Part shown: in pieces, positions 43,299-52,969 of the stretch | How positions within the stretch are numbered: position 1 is the first letter of the stretch | Layout of the letters: each line of letters starts with the position of its first letter | NCBI RefSeq assembly: GCF_017104965.1 | Contig: NZ_JAAGPR010000001.1 | Span: 310,001 to 374,000, forward strand | From: Paraburkholderia sp. Ac-20340 | GTDB lineage: Bacteria > Pseudomonadota > Gammaproteobacteria > Burkholderiales > Burkholderiaceae | Length of the DNA: 64,000 bases | Reading direction: 5' to 3' | Translations under genes and position numbers: made by a program | Notes under the pieces: model-generated | What the model was told of the DNA's origin: nothing | The model's input: the letters and a program-made list of their open reading frames with translations, nothing else | Database searches by the model: none

Positions 43299-45233
43299 AT
43301 GAAGCCTGCCTACCTCATCACCGCGCTGCTGTGGCTTTCGATGGCGGGCCTTGCGTTCGCCGTCGCGAAGCGCGCCGCTTACTGGCGTCTCGGGCGTGCA
43401 GTGGCGCCCGGCGCTTACGGGAAATTCGGCGTCGGCAATCTGTTCAGTATTCCGAAGCGTTATTTCGTCGATCTGCATCATGTGGTGGCACGCGATCCGT
43501 ATATCGCGAAGACGCACGTGGCCACGGCGGGCGGCGCGATTGGCGCGCTCGTGCTGGTGTTCGTCAACTACGGTCTCGCGATCTATTCGCCCTGGCTCGA
43601 CAAGCTGATTCTGCTGGCCGCGCTGGCGATGCTGGTGGGCGCGGTGTTCGTGTGGCGTCGCCGTCATGCGAAGCAGGTGCCCGCACGTCTGTCGCGCGGG
43701 CCGTGGAATACGCTGCCGTGGATGCTGGGCGCGTTCGCGCTGGGCATTGCGCTGTACACGGCGGTGCCGGCGGGCGCGATGTCGGGCGCGTTTGCGCTGA
43801 TCTGCGCGCTGCTGATCGTGATCGGCGCTTACACCATGACCTTCGGCGCGGCGCAGGGCGGGCCGATGAAGCATGCGGTCGCCGGTCTGCTGCATCTGGC
43901 GTTTCATCCGCGCCAGGAGCGTTTTTCTGCGAATCGCACCGACTGGACCGGCGAAGGCCGCGCCACGCCGCCCACCGCGCTCAAGCTGCCCGACATCGAG
44001 CAGCAGGAATATGGCGTCGCCAGGCCGGTGGAATTCCGCTGGAACCAGTTGCTGAGCTTCGACGCCTGCGTGCAGTGCGGCAAGTGCGAAGCCGCGTGCC
44101 CGGCCTTCGCGGCGGGCCAGCCGCTCAATCCCAAGAAGCTGATTCAGGATCTGGTCACGGGCATGGCGGGCGGCACGGATTCCGCCTACGCGGGCAGCCC
44201 GACGCCGGGCATTCCCGTCGGCCGTCACGGCGGTCAGCCCGATGGCCCGATCGTCGCGGGTCTGATCGAGGCGCAGACGCTGTGGTCCTGCACCACCTGC
44301 CGCGCCTGCGTGCAGGAGTGCCCGATGCTGATCGAGCACGTGGACGCCATCGTCGATATGCGCCGCAACCAGACGCTCGTGCACGGCACCGTGCCCGGCA
44401 AGGGCCCGGAAGTGCTCGCCAATCTGCGCGAGACTGGCACGATGGGCGGGCACGACAAGGCCGCGCGTTACGACTGGTCCGTCGATCTGGATGCGCCCAT
44501 CGCGCAGCCCGGCAAGCCGGTCGATATCCTGCTGGTGGCCGGTGAAGGCGCCTTCGACATGCGTTATCAGCGCACGCTGCGCGCGCTCGTCAAGGTGCTC
44601 AACAAGGCGGGCGTCGATTACGCCGTGCTGGGCGCGACCGAAAGCGATACGGGCGACGTGGCCCGCCGTCTGGGCGACGAAGCGACCTTCCGCCAGATGG
44701 CGCAGCAGATGATGGGCACGCTCGGCACGCTGCAATTCGGCCGCATCGTCACCGCCGATCCGCACGTCATGCACAGCCTGCGCAATGAATATCGCGCACT
44801 GGGCGCGCGCTACGACGTGCTGCATCACACCACGCTGCTCGCCGAGCTTGCCGATAAAGGCCGGATCGCGCCGAAAGCGCTCGAAGCGCTGCGCGAGAAG
44901 CGCACGACGTATCACGATCCCTGCTATCTGGGCCGCTACAACGGCGAAACCGAAGCGCCGCGCAAGCTGCTCAAGAGCATCGGTATTCGCGTGGTGGAGA
45001 TGGAGCGCAACGGCATGCGCGGACGCTGCTGCGGCGGCGGAGGCGGCGCGCCGCTGACCGATATCCCCGGCAAGCAGCGCATTCCCGATATCCGTATCGC
45101 CGACGCGCGCGCCGTGGGCGCAGACGTCGTAGCGGTCGGCTGTCCCAATTGCACGGCGATGCTCGAAGGCGTCGTGGGCCCGCGCCCCGAAGTCCTCGAC
45201 GTGGCCGAACTCGTCGCCGCCGCGCTGGAGTGA
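43299..45233 (+). CDS. dgcB: Dimethylglycine demethylase iron-sulfur/membrane subunit DgcB
   Basis: A 644-residue protein with about four N-terminal membrane segments (first LITALLWLSMAGLAFAV; others near 80, 115 and 170-190), two 4Fe-4S motifs (CVQCGKCEAACPAF near 251; CTTCRACVQECPML near 330) and two CCG domains near the C-terminus (PCYLGRYNGE, RCCGGGGGAP, VGCPNCTAML). This is the heterodisulfide reductase-like/ETF-quinone-linked architecture that passes electrons from dimethylglycine oxidation to the membrane chain. Between dgcA (3-base gap) and etfA (4-base gap). Confidence 0.94.
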   Translation: MKPAYLITALLWLSMAGLAFAVAKRAAYWRLGRAVAPGAYGKFGVGNLFSIPKRYFVDLHHVVARDPYIAKTHVATAGGAIGALVLVFVNYGLAIYSPWLDKLILLAALAMLVGAVFVWRRRHAKQVPARLSRGPWNTLPWMLGAFALGIALYTAVPAGAMSGAFALICALLIVIGAYTMTFGAAQGGPMKHAVAGLLHLAFHPRQERFSANRTDWTGEGRATPPTALKLPDIEQQEYGVARPVEFRWNQLLSFDACVQCGKCEAACPAFAAGQPLNPKKLIQDLVTGMAGGTDSAYAGSPTPGIPVGRHGGQPDGPIVAGLIEAQTLWSCTTCRACVQECPMLIEHVDAIVDMRRNQTLVHGTVPGKGPEVLANLRETGTMGGHDKAARYDWSVDLDAPIAQPGKPVDILLVAGEGAFDMRYQRTLRALVKVLNKAGVDYAVLGATESDTGDVARRLGDEATFRQMAQQMMGTLGTLQFGRIVTADPHVMHSLRNEYRALGARYDVLHHTTLLAELADKGRIAPKALEALREKRTTYHDPCYLGRYNGETEAPRKLLKSIGIRVVEMERNGMRGRCCGGGGGAPLTDIPGKQRIPDIRIADARAVGADVVAVGCPNCTAMLEGVVGPRPEVLDVAELVAAALE

Positions 45234-45237
45234 GCCG

Positions 45238-46422
45238 ATGAACGCCATCAAACGAATCGATCCGCGCCGGCCTTTCATCATTACCGTCGATGGACTGCGG
45301 CGCATCACCCTGGGCGAAGCCGGTAGCGCCGATCTCAACGCCTTGCAACGCGCCTCGCACGGTCACGGCGCAACGGCGGCGAAGCCGCGCCGCGAAGTGC
45401 GCGAGCGCAAGCACGTGCTGCTGGTGGTTGCGCATAGCGAACGCGGCGCGCTCGACGATCACGCTTGTCAGACGATTGCCGCCGCCGCCTTGCTCGCCGA
45501 TGCGCAAACCGAAGTCGCGCTGCTCGCTTTCGGCGACGTGAAGGACGATGTGGCTGCGCTCGGCGTGGACAAGCTGATCGAATTGCCGGGCTTCGAGCGC
45601 CGGGCCTTTGCGCCCGAAAGCGAATTGCGCGCGCTGCAGGCTTGCGCGGCGGCGCTGGCGCCCAGTCACGTGCTGCTGCCCGACAACGCAACCGGCGATG
45701 GCGATCTGGGCCGTCGCTATGCGGCTGCGGCCGGCGCCAGCGTGGCCACGCATGTGGTGGAAATCGACGCGCAGCATGTGGGCGTCTATGAACAGGCCAA
45801 ACGGGCTTTCGCCACGCGCGCATTGCCCGAGGTGATGCTGCTCGCGCCCAATGCGGTGGAAGCGAAGCTGCCGTTCGTAGGCGCAGGCGAGCGGCTGGCG
45901 GGCGATTTCATCCGTCCGGCCAGTGCGATTGCTCAGGCGTATCGCGATCTCGGTCTGGAGGAGATCGACGCGGCGCAGGTCGCGCTGGAAGAGGCCGATT
46001 TCATCGTCTCGGCGGGTAATGGCGTGAGCGATGTGGCGGCGTTCGAGAAGCTCGCGGGGGTATTCGGCGCGGCGATCGGCGCGAGCCGCGTCGCGGTCGA
46101 TAACGGCCATTTCGCGCGCGACAAGCAGGTGGGCGCGACCGGCAAGACCGTGGAAGCGAGCGTCTATATCGCCTTCGGCATTTCCGGCGCCGTGCAGCAT
46201 TTGCAGGGCATCAAGGACTGCCGCCACGTGATCGCCGTGAATACGGACGCCAGCGCGCCCATCGCCAAACGCGCGAATCTCACCGTGGTGGGCGATGCGC
46301 AGGCGACCATCGCCGCCTTGATCGCGCAGGTGCAGGCCGCCCGCGCGGCGCGTGCACGCGGCGAGGTCGAGACTGAAGAACGCAAGCCCGCAGAACGCAA
46401 GCCCGCAGGAGTGGCCGCATGA
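45238..46422 (+). CDS. etfA: Electron transfer flavoprotein alpha subunit (dedicated)
   Basis: A 394-residue ETF alpha/FixB-type protein, longer than housekeeping EtfA by an N-terminal extension of about 55 residues and a charged Ala/Glu/Lys tail. The FAD-binding C-terminal signature is present: GASRVAVDNGHFARDKQVGATGKTV, then YIAFGISGAVQHLQGI and VIAVNTDASAPIAKRA. The beta-subunit start overlaps its stop by 4 bases. Its location between dgcB and gbcA indicates a private electron carrier for dimethylglycine demethylase. Confidence 0.92.
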   Translation: MNAIKRIDPRRPFIITVDGLRRITLGEAGSADLNALQRASHGHGATAAKPRREVRERKHVLLVVAHSERGALDDHACQTIAAAALLADAQTEVALLAFGDVKDDVAALGVDKLIELPGFERRAFAPESELRALQACAAALAPSHVLLPDNATGDGDLGRRYAAAAGASVATHVVEIDAQHVGVYEQAKRAFATRALPEVMLLAPNAVEAKLPFVGAGERLAGDFIRPASAIAQAYRDLGLEEIDAAQVALEEADFIVSAGNGVSDVAAFEKLAGVFGAAIGASRVAVDNGHFARDKQVGATGKTVEASVYIAFGISGAVQHLQGIKDCRHVIAVNTDASAPIAKRANLTVVGDAQATIAALIAQVQAARAARARGEVETEERKPAERKPAGVAA

Positions 46423-47207
46423 ACGCCAAGGTAAAACTGCAACGTATCGCCGTGCTGGTTTCGACGGGGCGTCATCCCGTGAGCGGCACGCCGCGCTATA
46501 GCCGCAACGACGCGGCCGCGCTCGAACTCGGCCGCAAACTTGCGCAGCGCCACGGCGCGCAACTCGATGTGATCCACGCGGGGGACCCGGCCGATCCGGC
46601 CTTGCCCGACTATCTGGCGCTGGGCGCGCAGCAGGTGGACGTGCTGCCGTGCACGCCGGAAGACGACGCCGCCCAGGCGCTCGCCGCGCGCGTGCGCGAT
46701 CACGATCTCGTGCTGACCGGCACGCGTGCGGAAGGCGCGTACGACAGCGGCATGCTGCCGTACCGCGTGGCTGCGCTGCTGGGCCGCGCGCTGGTGGGCG
46801 CGGCGGTCGATCTCGAAGTCGATGACGGCAATGCGCGCGTGCGCCAGTTCCTGCCCAAAGGTCTGCGCCGCCGCGTGGAGGCCGCGCTGCCAGCCGTGGT
46901 GGCCGTGCATCCGCTCGCCGAGGTGCAGCCCGCTTACGCCTATGCGCGTCTGCGCGCCGGTTCGGTGCAGCGTGCCAGCGCGGGCGCACGCGTTCCCAAT
47001 GCCGATGCCGCCGCCTGGCTATCCGGCCCCGTCACGCGCAAGCCGGTGAAATTCGCCGCTGCCGAACGCCGCTCGGGCCACGCCCGCATGCTGGGCGCGA
47101 CCACCACGGAAAGCCGTGGCGGGAACGTCGTAAATGCGGGGAGTTCGGTCGAAAAAGCACAAGTGATCCTTGCGTATTTGCGCGAGCATCAACTCATCGA
47201 TTACTGA
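46419..47207 (+). CDS. etfB: Electron transfer flavoprotein beta subunit (dedicated)
   Basis: A 262-residue ETF beta/FixA-type subunit. Recognisable parts are IAVLVSTGRHPVSGTPRYSRNDAAALELG at the start, HDLVLTGTRAEGAYDSGMLPYRVAALLGRALVGAAVDLEVD in the middle and, at the end, EKAQVILAYLREHQLIDY. It pairs with the preceding alpha subunit by ATGA overlap. Divergent from housekeeping EtfB, in line with a pathway-specific pair. Confidence 0.9.
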   Translation: MNAKVKLQRIAVLVSTGRHPVSGTPRYSRNDAAALELGRKLAQRHGAQLDVIHAGDPADPALPDYLALGAQQVDVLPCTPEDDAAQALAARVRDHDLVLTGTRAEGAYDSGMLPYRVAALLGRALVGAAVDLEVDDGNARVRQFLPKGLRRRVEAALPAVVAVHPLAEVQPAYAYARLRAGSVQRASAGARVPNADAAAWLSGPVTRKPVKFAAAERRSGHARMLGATTTESRGGNVVNAGSSVEKAQVILAYLREHQLIDY

Positions 47208-47302
47208 TTTCAGCGGGCGCCAGCCGCCCGGATGAAGCAGACCCAGAAGCAGATCCAAAGCAAGACAGACACGCACCCAGGACGAAGAATCCGGAGCACA
47301 CG

Positions 47303-48604
47303 ATGAACGTATCGGCAGAAGTATCGGCAAATGCAGTGGCGCAGGCGCGCGCGCTGGTGGAGCGGCGCAAGGCGGGTTACAGCCTCGAAGCCCCTTTTTA
47401 TCTGAGCGAGGAGATTTTCGCGCTCGATATGCAGGCGATTTTCAGGGAACACTGGATTCAGGTGGCCGTCGAGCCGGAGCTTCCCGAGCCGGGCGACTAT
47501 GTGACGGTGGAGCTCGGTAAAGACTCGATCCTGATCGTGCGCGACGACGACATGCAGGTGCGCGCGTTTCACAACGTCTGCCGCCATCGCGGCGCGCGTC
47601 TGTGCAACGAGGAAAAGGGCACGGTGGGCAATATCGTCTGTCCGTACCATAGCTGGACCTATAACCTGAACGGCGATCTGATGTTCGCCGAACACATGGG
47701 CGAGCAGTTCGACCGCTGCAAACACAGCCTCAAGAGCGTCCATGTGCAAAACCTGGCAGGCCTGATCTTTGTCTGTCTCGCCGACGAACCGCCCGCCGAT
47801 TTCGATCTCATGCGCGCCGCCATGGAGCCTTATCTGCTGCCGCACGATCTGGCCGGTTGCAAGGTGGCGGCGCAGGTCGACATCATCGAAAAGGGCAACT
47901 GGAAGCTGGTGATGGAGAACAATCGCGAGTGCTATCACTGCGTCGCGAACCATCCCGAACTGACGATTTCGCTCTACGAATACGGCTTCGGCTATCAACG
48001 TTCGGCCGCCAACGCGGAAGGCATGGACGCTTTCGAGCGCACCTGCGAAGAGCGCGCGCAACAGTGGGAAAAACTCGACCTGCCTTCGGTCGAAATCGAA
48101 AAACTGCTGGACGTGACCGGCTTTCGCACGCAGCGCCTGCCGCTCGACCGCAGCGGCGAATCGCAGACGCTCGACGCCAAGGTGGCCTCGAAGAAACTGC
48201 TCGGCGAATTCCGCAACGCCGATCTGGGCGGCCTCTCGTTCTGGACGCAGCCAAATTCCTGGCATCACTTCATGAGCGACCATATTGTGTCGTTCTCGGT
48301 GATTCCGCTTTCGGCTGGCGAAACGCTGGTGCGCACGCGCTGGCTCGTGCATCAGGACGCGCGCGAAGGGATCGATTACGACGTGGCGAATCTCACGGCG
48401 GTCTGGAACGCAACCAATAACCAGGACCGCACGCTGGTGGAATATTCGCAACGCGGCGCGGCCAGCAGCGCGTACGAGCCGGGTCCGTATTCGCCCTTTA
48501 CGGAAGGACTCGTCGAAAAATTCTCGGCCTGGTATGTGGGCCGTCTTGCCGCGGCGCTCGAGCGCAAGCGGACCATTCCCCTGCGCGTGGAAAGCGGAGT
48601 CTGA
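47303..48604 (+). CDS. gbcA: Glycine betaine monooxygenase, Rieske oxygenase subunit
   Basis: A 433-residue Rieske non-haem iron oxygenase that demethylates glycine betaine to dimethylglycine, releasing formaldehyde. Rieske cluster ligands Cys93, His95, Cys113 and His116 (CRHRGARL, CPYHSW); mononuclear iron His212 and His217 (ECYHCVANHPEL). GGAGCACACG precedes the ATG at normal distance. gbcB, its reductase, begins 1 base after the stop. A 95-base gap separates it from etfB, enough for an internal promoter. Confidence 0.97.
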   Translation: MNVSAEVSANAVAQARALVERRKAGYSLEAPFYLSEEIFALDMQAIFREHWIQVAVEPELPEPGDYVTVELGKDSILIVRDDDMQVRAFHNVCRHRGARLCNEEKGTVGNIVCPYHSWTYNLNGDLMFAEHMGEQFDRCKHSLKSVHVQNLAGLIFVCLADEPPADFDLMRAAMEPYLLPHDLAGCKVAAQVDIIEKGNWKLVMENNRECYHCVANHPELTISLYEYGFGYQRSAANAEGMDAFERTCEERAQQWEKLDLPSVEIEKLLDVTGFRTQRLPLDRSGESQTLDAKVASKKLLGEFRNADLGGLSFWTQPNSWHHFMSDHIVSFSVIPLSAGETLVRTRWLVHQDAREGIDYDVANLTAVWNATNNQDRTLVEYSQRGAASSAYEPGPYSPFTEGLVEKFSAWYVGRLAAALERKRTIPLRVESGV

Positions 48605-48605
48605 C

Positions 48606-49745
48606 ATGATGCGAGATGCGGCCCAATTCGATCCCGCGGATAGCCGCGTGACGCGTCCGGCGTTCTGGGGTGCGTTGCCGGAGAAGTGGACGAGCGATGT
48701 CGAGGAAACGCTGGAGTGCTGTCATGTGCGGCAGGAAACGCATGACGTAAAGAGTTTTTTCCTGCGCTCGCCGCAAGGCCGCACGTTCTCGTTCGAGCCG
48801 GGCCAGTTCGTGACGCTCGAACTGGAGATCGACGGCGAAGCGGTGAATCGCTGCTATACGGTTTCATCGTCGCCCGCGCGGCCGCATACGATTTCGATAA
48901 CCGTCAAGCGCGTGCCCGGCGGCAAGGTCTCGAACTGGCTGCACGATAACCTCATGCCCGGCGCGTCGATCCGCGTCCTCGGGCCGGCGGGCGAATTCAC
49001 CTGTGCGCGCCACGCCGCGCCCAAATATCTGTTTCTGTCGGCGGGTTCGGGCATTACGCCCTTGATGTCGATGAGTCGCGCGTATCACGATCTGGCCGAA
49101 GATCGCGACATCGTATTCGTGCACAGCGCCCGCACGCCCGACGATGTGATCTTCGCGCGCGAACTCGAATTGATCGCCGCGAGCCATACGAGTTTTCGTA
49201 CTTCTTTCGTGTGCGAGCGCGTGGGCGCGCGCACGCATTGGGCGGGTGTCACGGGCTTTCTCACGCTGCCTTTGCTCAAGCTGATCGCGCCGGATTTCAT
49301 GGAGCGCGAAATCTTCACCTGCGGTCCGGCGCCTTATATGAAGGCCGTACGCGATCTGCTCGCCGAAGCGGGCTTCGCACGCGAGCGCTATCACGAAGAG
49401 AGTTTTTCGTTCGAGACGCTGGCGGCCAACGATGTGCCGTTGAGTGCGCCGGAGGAAAAGAGCAATGCAGCCAATGAAACCTCGACCTTCACGGTGACGT
49501 TCGCCAAAAGCCAGCGCGAGATCAGTTGCGGTTCGCATCAGCCGGTGCTGGCGGCGGCGCGCGAAGCGGGCGTGCGTCTGCCCGCGTCGTGCACTCAGGG
49601 TATGTGCGGCACCTGCAAGGTCAAGCTCGTCTCCGGCGAGGTGGAGATGAAGCACAACGGCGGGATTCGCCAGCGGGAAATCGATCAGGGCATGGTGCTG
49701 CTGTGCTGCAGCACGCCGCGCTCGGACCTCGTCGTCGATAAATAA
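48606..49745 (+). CDS. gbcB: Glycine betaine monooxygenase, ferredoxin reductase subunit
   Basis: A 379-residue FAD/NAD(P)H ferredoxin-reductase with C-terminal 2Fe-2S domain that feeds electrons to GbcA. FAD-binding NRCYTVSSSPARP near 86, NAD fold YLFLSAGSGITPLMSM near 142, and plant-type Cys motif in CTQGMCGTCKVKL near 330 with a fourth Cys in LLCCSTP. Start at 48606 is placed by GGAG upstream; the longer upstream frame overlaps gbcA. It ends the glyA-gbcB run. Confidence 0.96.
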   Translation: MMRDAAQFDPADSRVTRPAFWGALPEKWTSDVEETLECCHVRQETHDVKSFFLRSPQGRTFSFEPGQFVTLELEIDGEAVNRCYTVSSSPARPHTISITVKRVPGGKVSNWLHDNLMPGASIRVLGPAGEFTCARHAAPKYLFLSAGSGITPLMSMSRAYHDLAEDRDIVFVHSARTPDDVIFARELELIAASHTSFRTSFVCERVGARTHWAGVTGFLTLPLLKLIAPDFMEREIFTCGPAPYMKAVRDLLAEAGFARERYHEESFSFETLAANDVPLSAPEEKSNAANETSTFTVTFAKSQREISCGSHQPVLAAAREAGVRLPASCTQGMCGTCKVKLVSGEVEMKHNGGIRQREIDQGMVLLCCSTPRSDLVVDK

Positions 49746-49869
49746 ATCGGCTTATGCGCACCACGTCGCGGCTGGACAAGATCGCGTCGGAAAACAACGG
49801 TATCGACCATTTGTGACGGGTGAATCTGGAGGTGTGGGGCGCTCATCGCCCGGAACTCAGGAGACTGCC

Positions 49870-50727
49870 GTGAAGCTGCTTGCGAAATTGTTGGGCATGG
49901 GTGTGGTGTCGGTGGCCTTGAGCGCGGCAGCGCTCGCGGACAGCAAGCCGACGCTGAAAATCGGCTACGTCGAAGGTTGGGACGACAGCGTGGCGACCTC
50001 GAACGTGGCGGCGCGCATCATCGAAAAACGCCTCGGTTATCAGGTCGAACTCGTGCCGGTGGCCGCCGGCATCATGTGGCAGGGCGTGGCGCGCGGCGAT
50101 CTGGACGCCACGCTCTCCGCCTGGCTGCCGGTCACGCAGGGCGCGTACTGGGATCAGTTCAAGGGCAAGGTGGTCGATCTGGGCACCAACTTCCCGGGCG
50201 CGAAAATCGGCCTCGTGGTGCCGCAATACGTCACCGCCAAAAGTATCGACGATCTCAATGCACAGAAGTCGGCGTTCGCGGGACGCATCGTGGGTATCGA
50301 CGCCGGTGCGGGCGTGATGGCCAAGACCGATCAGGCGATCAAGCAATATGGTCTGAACTATTCGGTCATGCCCAGTTCGGGCAGCGGCATGACGGCGGAA
50401 CTGGCGCGCTCGGTCAATGCCAACAAGCCGGTGATCGTCACGGGCTGGACGCCGCACTGGATGTTCGCCAAGTACAAGCTGCGCTTTCTCGACGATCCCA
50501 AGAATGTCTTCGGCGCCGCCGAGCACGTGGACAGCGTCGTGAATCCGGGGCTGGAAACCAAGGCGCCGCCGGTGATTGCGTTCCTCAAGAAGTTTCAATG
50601 GAAGCCGGGCGAGATCGACAGCGTGATGCTGGCGATCCAGAACGGCACCAAGCCTGAAGCCGCCGCGGATAGCTGGATTGCCGCGCACGGCGAACGCGTG
50701 CAGGACTGGGTGGCATCGACGCAATAA
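49870..50727 (+). CDS. Betaine/choline-type ABC substrate-binding protein
   Basis: A 285-residue OpuAC-family periplasmic binding protein; start GTG at 49870 with CAGGAG upstream; signal peptide ends near ALSAAALA. KIGYVEGWDDSVATSNVAARIIEKRLGYQVELV, ATLSAWLPVTQGAYWDQF and VIVTGWTPHWMFAKYKLRFLDDP provide the Trp/Tyr residues used for quaternary amines. The orphan ChoX at 18404 belongs to the same family but is quite different. Followed by its ATPase and permease genes, order X-V-W, so this is a complete importer, most like the betaine/carnitine/choline systems of Pseudomonas. Confidence 0.9.
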   Translation: MKLLAKLLGMGVVSVALSAAALADSKPTLKIGYVEGWDDSVATSNVAARIIEKRLGYQVELVPVAAGIMWQGVARGDLDATLSAWLPVTQGAYWDQFKGKVVDLGTNFPGAKIGLVVPQYVTAKSIDDLNAQKSAFAGRIVGIDAGAGVMAKTDQAIKQYGLNYSVMPSSGSGMTAELARSVNANKPVIVTGWTPHWMFAKYKLRFLDDPKNVFGAAEHVDSVVNPGLETKAPPVIAFLKKFQWKPGEIDSVMLAIQNGTKPEAAADSWIAAHGERVQDWVASTQ

Positions 50728-50843
50728 GGCCGCGCGTCAAGGTCATTCAATCAGGCATCCGAAACGTGTCGCTGCGCGCTGCGCCGGCATGGCTGTTCAG
50801 ACACAGTGCGGGCCGGCGCCTGCATCACGAGGAGATGGACTCC

Positions 50844-52016
50844 ATGAAATCCCCCAAGATCGTGGTCGACGGACTCTGCAAGGTGTTCGGGCCCAATCCC
50901 AAGCTCGCGCGCGAGATGCTGGCGCGCGGTGCGACCAAGGACGACCTGTTTCGCCAGACCGGTTATGTTCTGGGCGTCAACAATGCGAGTTTCGAAGTCC
51001 ACGAAGGCGAGATTTTCGTGCTGATGGGGCTGTCCGGCTCCGGCAAATCCACGCTGATCCGTCTCATCAACCGGCTGGTCGAACCCACGGCGGGCCGCGT
51101 GGTGATCGATGGCCGCGACATTGCGGCGGTGCGTAAATCGGAACTGGTGTCGCTGCGCCGCACCGACATGAGCATGGTGTTCCAGTCCTTCGCGCTGATG
51201 CCGCAGCGCACCGTGCTGTCCAACGCGGCGTTCGGTCTGGAAGTGGCGGGCGTGAGCCGCAAGGAGCGCGAGAAGCGTGCGCTGGACGTGCTGGAGCAGG
51301 TGGGCCTTGCGGCCTTCGCACACAAGCTGCCCGCCGAACTCTCCGGCGGCATGCAGCAGCGCGTGGGCCTTGCGCGTGCGCTGGCCGTGAATCCTTCGCT
51401 GATGATCATGGACGAAGCGTTTTCCGCACTCGACCCGCTCAAGCGCAAGGAAATGCAGAACGTGCTGCTGCAACTGCAGAAGGAGCAGCGCCGCACCATC
51501 ATGTTCGTTTCGCACGATCTGGAAGAGGCGCTGCGCATCGGCAGCCGCATCGCCATCATGGAAGGCGGGCGTATCGTGCAGATCGGCACCCCGCGCGAGA
51601 TCATCAGTCATCCTGCCGATGACTACGTGCGCGCTTTCTTCGATGGCGTGGACACCAGCCGTTACCTCACCGCAGGCGATCTGATGCAGGCCGAGCGCGT
51701 GCCGCTCGTGCGCTCGCTCGACGCCACCAGCGTGGCGGCCTCGCTCAACGGCAGCGCCGATTACGCCTTCGTGCTGGACGCCGAACGCCGGATCAGCGGC
51801 TTCGTTACGCGCGACGCGATTGGCGTGGCCAAACCGCAGGTCAAGAAGATCGAATGCATCTCGCGCGGCGCGCCGCTCGAACAGGTCGTGTCGCGCGTGT
51901 GCGCGAATCCGGTGGCCCTGCCGGTGGTCGACGAAGAAGGCCGCTTCTGCGGTTCGATCGACCAGGCGGCCGTCCTCAAGGTCATGATGCGCAACGGGAG
52001 TCACCACCATGTCTGA
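50844..52016 (+). CDS. ProV-type quaternary amine ABC ATP-binding protein
   Basis: A 390-residue ATPase energising uptake of glycine betaine or a related quaternary amine. N-terminal helix region typical of ProV (KLAREMLARGATKDDLFRQTG), Walker A at about 62-70 (GLSGSGKST), signature LSGGMQQRV, Walker B LMIMDEAFSALDP, and two C-terminal CBS modules (about 280-388). I start it at 50844 because GAGGAG lies 9 bases upstream; the ATG at 50835 lacks space for a ribosome site. It ends inside the start of the permease gene (8-base overlap). Confidence 0.93.
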   Translation: MKSPKIVVDGLCKVFGPNPKLAREMLARGATKDDLFRQTGYVLGVNNASFEVHEGEIFVLMGLSGSGKSTLIRLINRLVEPTAGRVVIDGRDIAAVRKSELVSLRRTDMSMVFQSFALMPQRTVLSNAAFGLEVAGVSRKEREKRALDVLEQVGLAAFAHKLPAELSGGMQQRVGLARALAVNPSLMIMDEAFSALDPLKRKEMQNVLLQLQKEQRRTIMFVSHDLEEALRIGSRIAIMEGGRIVQIGTPREIISHPADDYVRAFFDGVDTSRYLTAGDLMQAERVPLVRSLDATSVAASLNGSADYAFVLDAERRISGFVTRDAIGVAKPQVKKIECISRGAPLEQVVSRVCANPVALPVVDEEGRFCGSIDQAAVLKVMMRNGSHHHV

Positions 52017-52905
52017 GATCATTCCGCTTGGCCGCTGGGTGGACCAGTCGGTTCACTATCTGCTCGACCACGACGCCAATACCTTCGACACCATTGGCCG
52101 TGCCATCGAGAGCTTCGCAAAACTCATCGAACAAGGTCTGCAAGGCATTCCCATGCCGATGCTGATGGCGATTTTCGTGCTCGGCGGTCTGTGGCGCGTG
52201 GGCTGGCGTTTCGCCGCATTCGCGCTGGCTTCGCTGCTGCTGATCTACGCCACGGGCTTCTGGGATCAAACCGTCGTCACGCTCGCGCTGACGCTGTCAT
52301 CGACGCTGATCAGCCTCGTGCTGGGCGTGCCGCTGGGCATCTGGACCGCGAAGAGCAAGGTCGTGCAAACCGTCGTGCGGCCGATTCTCGACCTCATGCA
52401 GACCATGCCCGCCTTCGTCTACCTGATTCCGGCCGCGATGCTGTTCGGTCTGGGCCGCGTGCCGGGCATTCTGTCCACGGTGATCTTCGCCATGCCGCCC
52501 GCCGTGCGCCTCACGAGCCTGGGGATTCGCCACGTCAACCGCGAGATCGTGGAAGCGGGGCAGGCATTCGGCTGCACGCCGTGGCAACTGCTCTACAAGG
52601 TGCAGTTTCCCAATGCACTGCCGTCGATCATGCAGGGCGTGAACCAGACCATCATGATGGCGCTGTCGATGGTGATTATCGCGTCGATGGTGGGCGCGGG
52701 CGGTCTGGGTAACGATGTGCTCGCGAGTATCCAGCGCCTCGATATCGGCCTGGGTTTCGAAAGCGGTCTGTCGGTCGTGCTGCTGGCGATCATTCTGGAC
52801 CGCATCACCGAGAGCTTCGGGCGCGCGCCCGGCGCCGCCAAAGCGCCGCTGTTCTCGGGCCTCAAGCAGGTGTTCCGCGTGCGTGCAGTGCCGGCCGAGG
52901 CTTGA
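52009..52905 (+). CDS. ProW-type quaternary amine ABC permease
   Basis: A 298-residue inner-membrane permease with about 6-7 membrane segments. The BPD_transp domain includes TLISLVLGVPLGIWTAKS, QTMPAFVYLIPAAMLFGLGRVPGILSTVIFAMPPAVRLT and the EAA loop VEAGQAFGCTPWQLLYKVQFPNALPSIMQG. Start overlaps the ATPase gene end by 8 bases. A GC-rich hairpin follows before the next regulator. Confidence 0.94.
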   Translation: MSEIIPLGRWVDQSVHYLLDHDANTFDTIGRAIESFAKLIEQGLQGIPMPMLMAIFVLGGLWRVGWRFAAFALASLLLIYATGFWDQTVVTLALTLSSTLISLVLGVPLGIWTAKSKVVQTVVRPILDLMQTMPAFVYLIPAAMLFGLGRVPGILSTVIFAMPPAVRLTSLGIRHVNREIVEAGQAFGCTPWQLLYKVQFPNALPSIMQGVNQTIMMALSMVIIASMVGAGGLGNDVLASIQRLDIGLGFESGLSVVLLAIILDRITESFGRAPGAAKAPLFSGLKQVFRVRAVPAEA

Positions 52906-52920
52906 TCGATCCGTAGTGGG

Positions 52921-52939
52921 GCGCGCCGGCCCGGCGCGC
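52921..52939. other. GC-rich hairpin between permease and regulator
   Basis: GCGCGCCGG-C-CCGGCGCGC, near-perfect dyad 16 bases after the permease stop. There is no T-run, so its function as terminator or regulator is uncertain. Confidence 0.35.
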
Positions 52940-52969
52940 TCGAACCGTTTCCTGCTCAGGGAGCGCAAT

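Noticed and set aside
40521..45338. 1605-codon open frame on the minus strand opposite the M19, V4R, dgcA and dgcB genes
   Set aside because: It is antisense to four clearly identified genes, is His/Arg-rich without domain logic, and is what high-GC coding DNA produces by chance.
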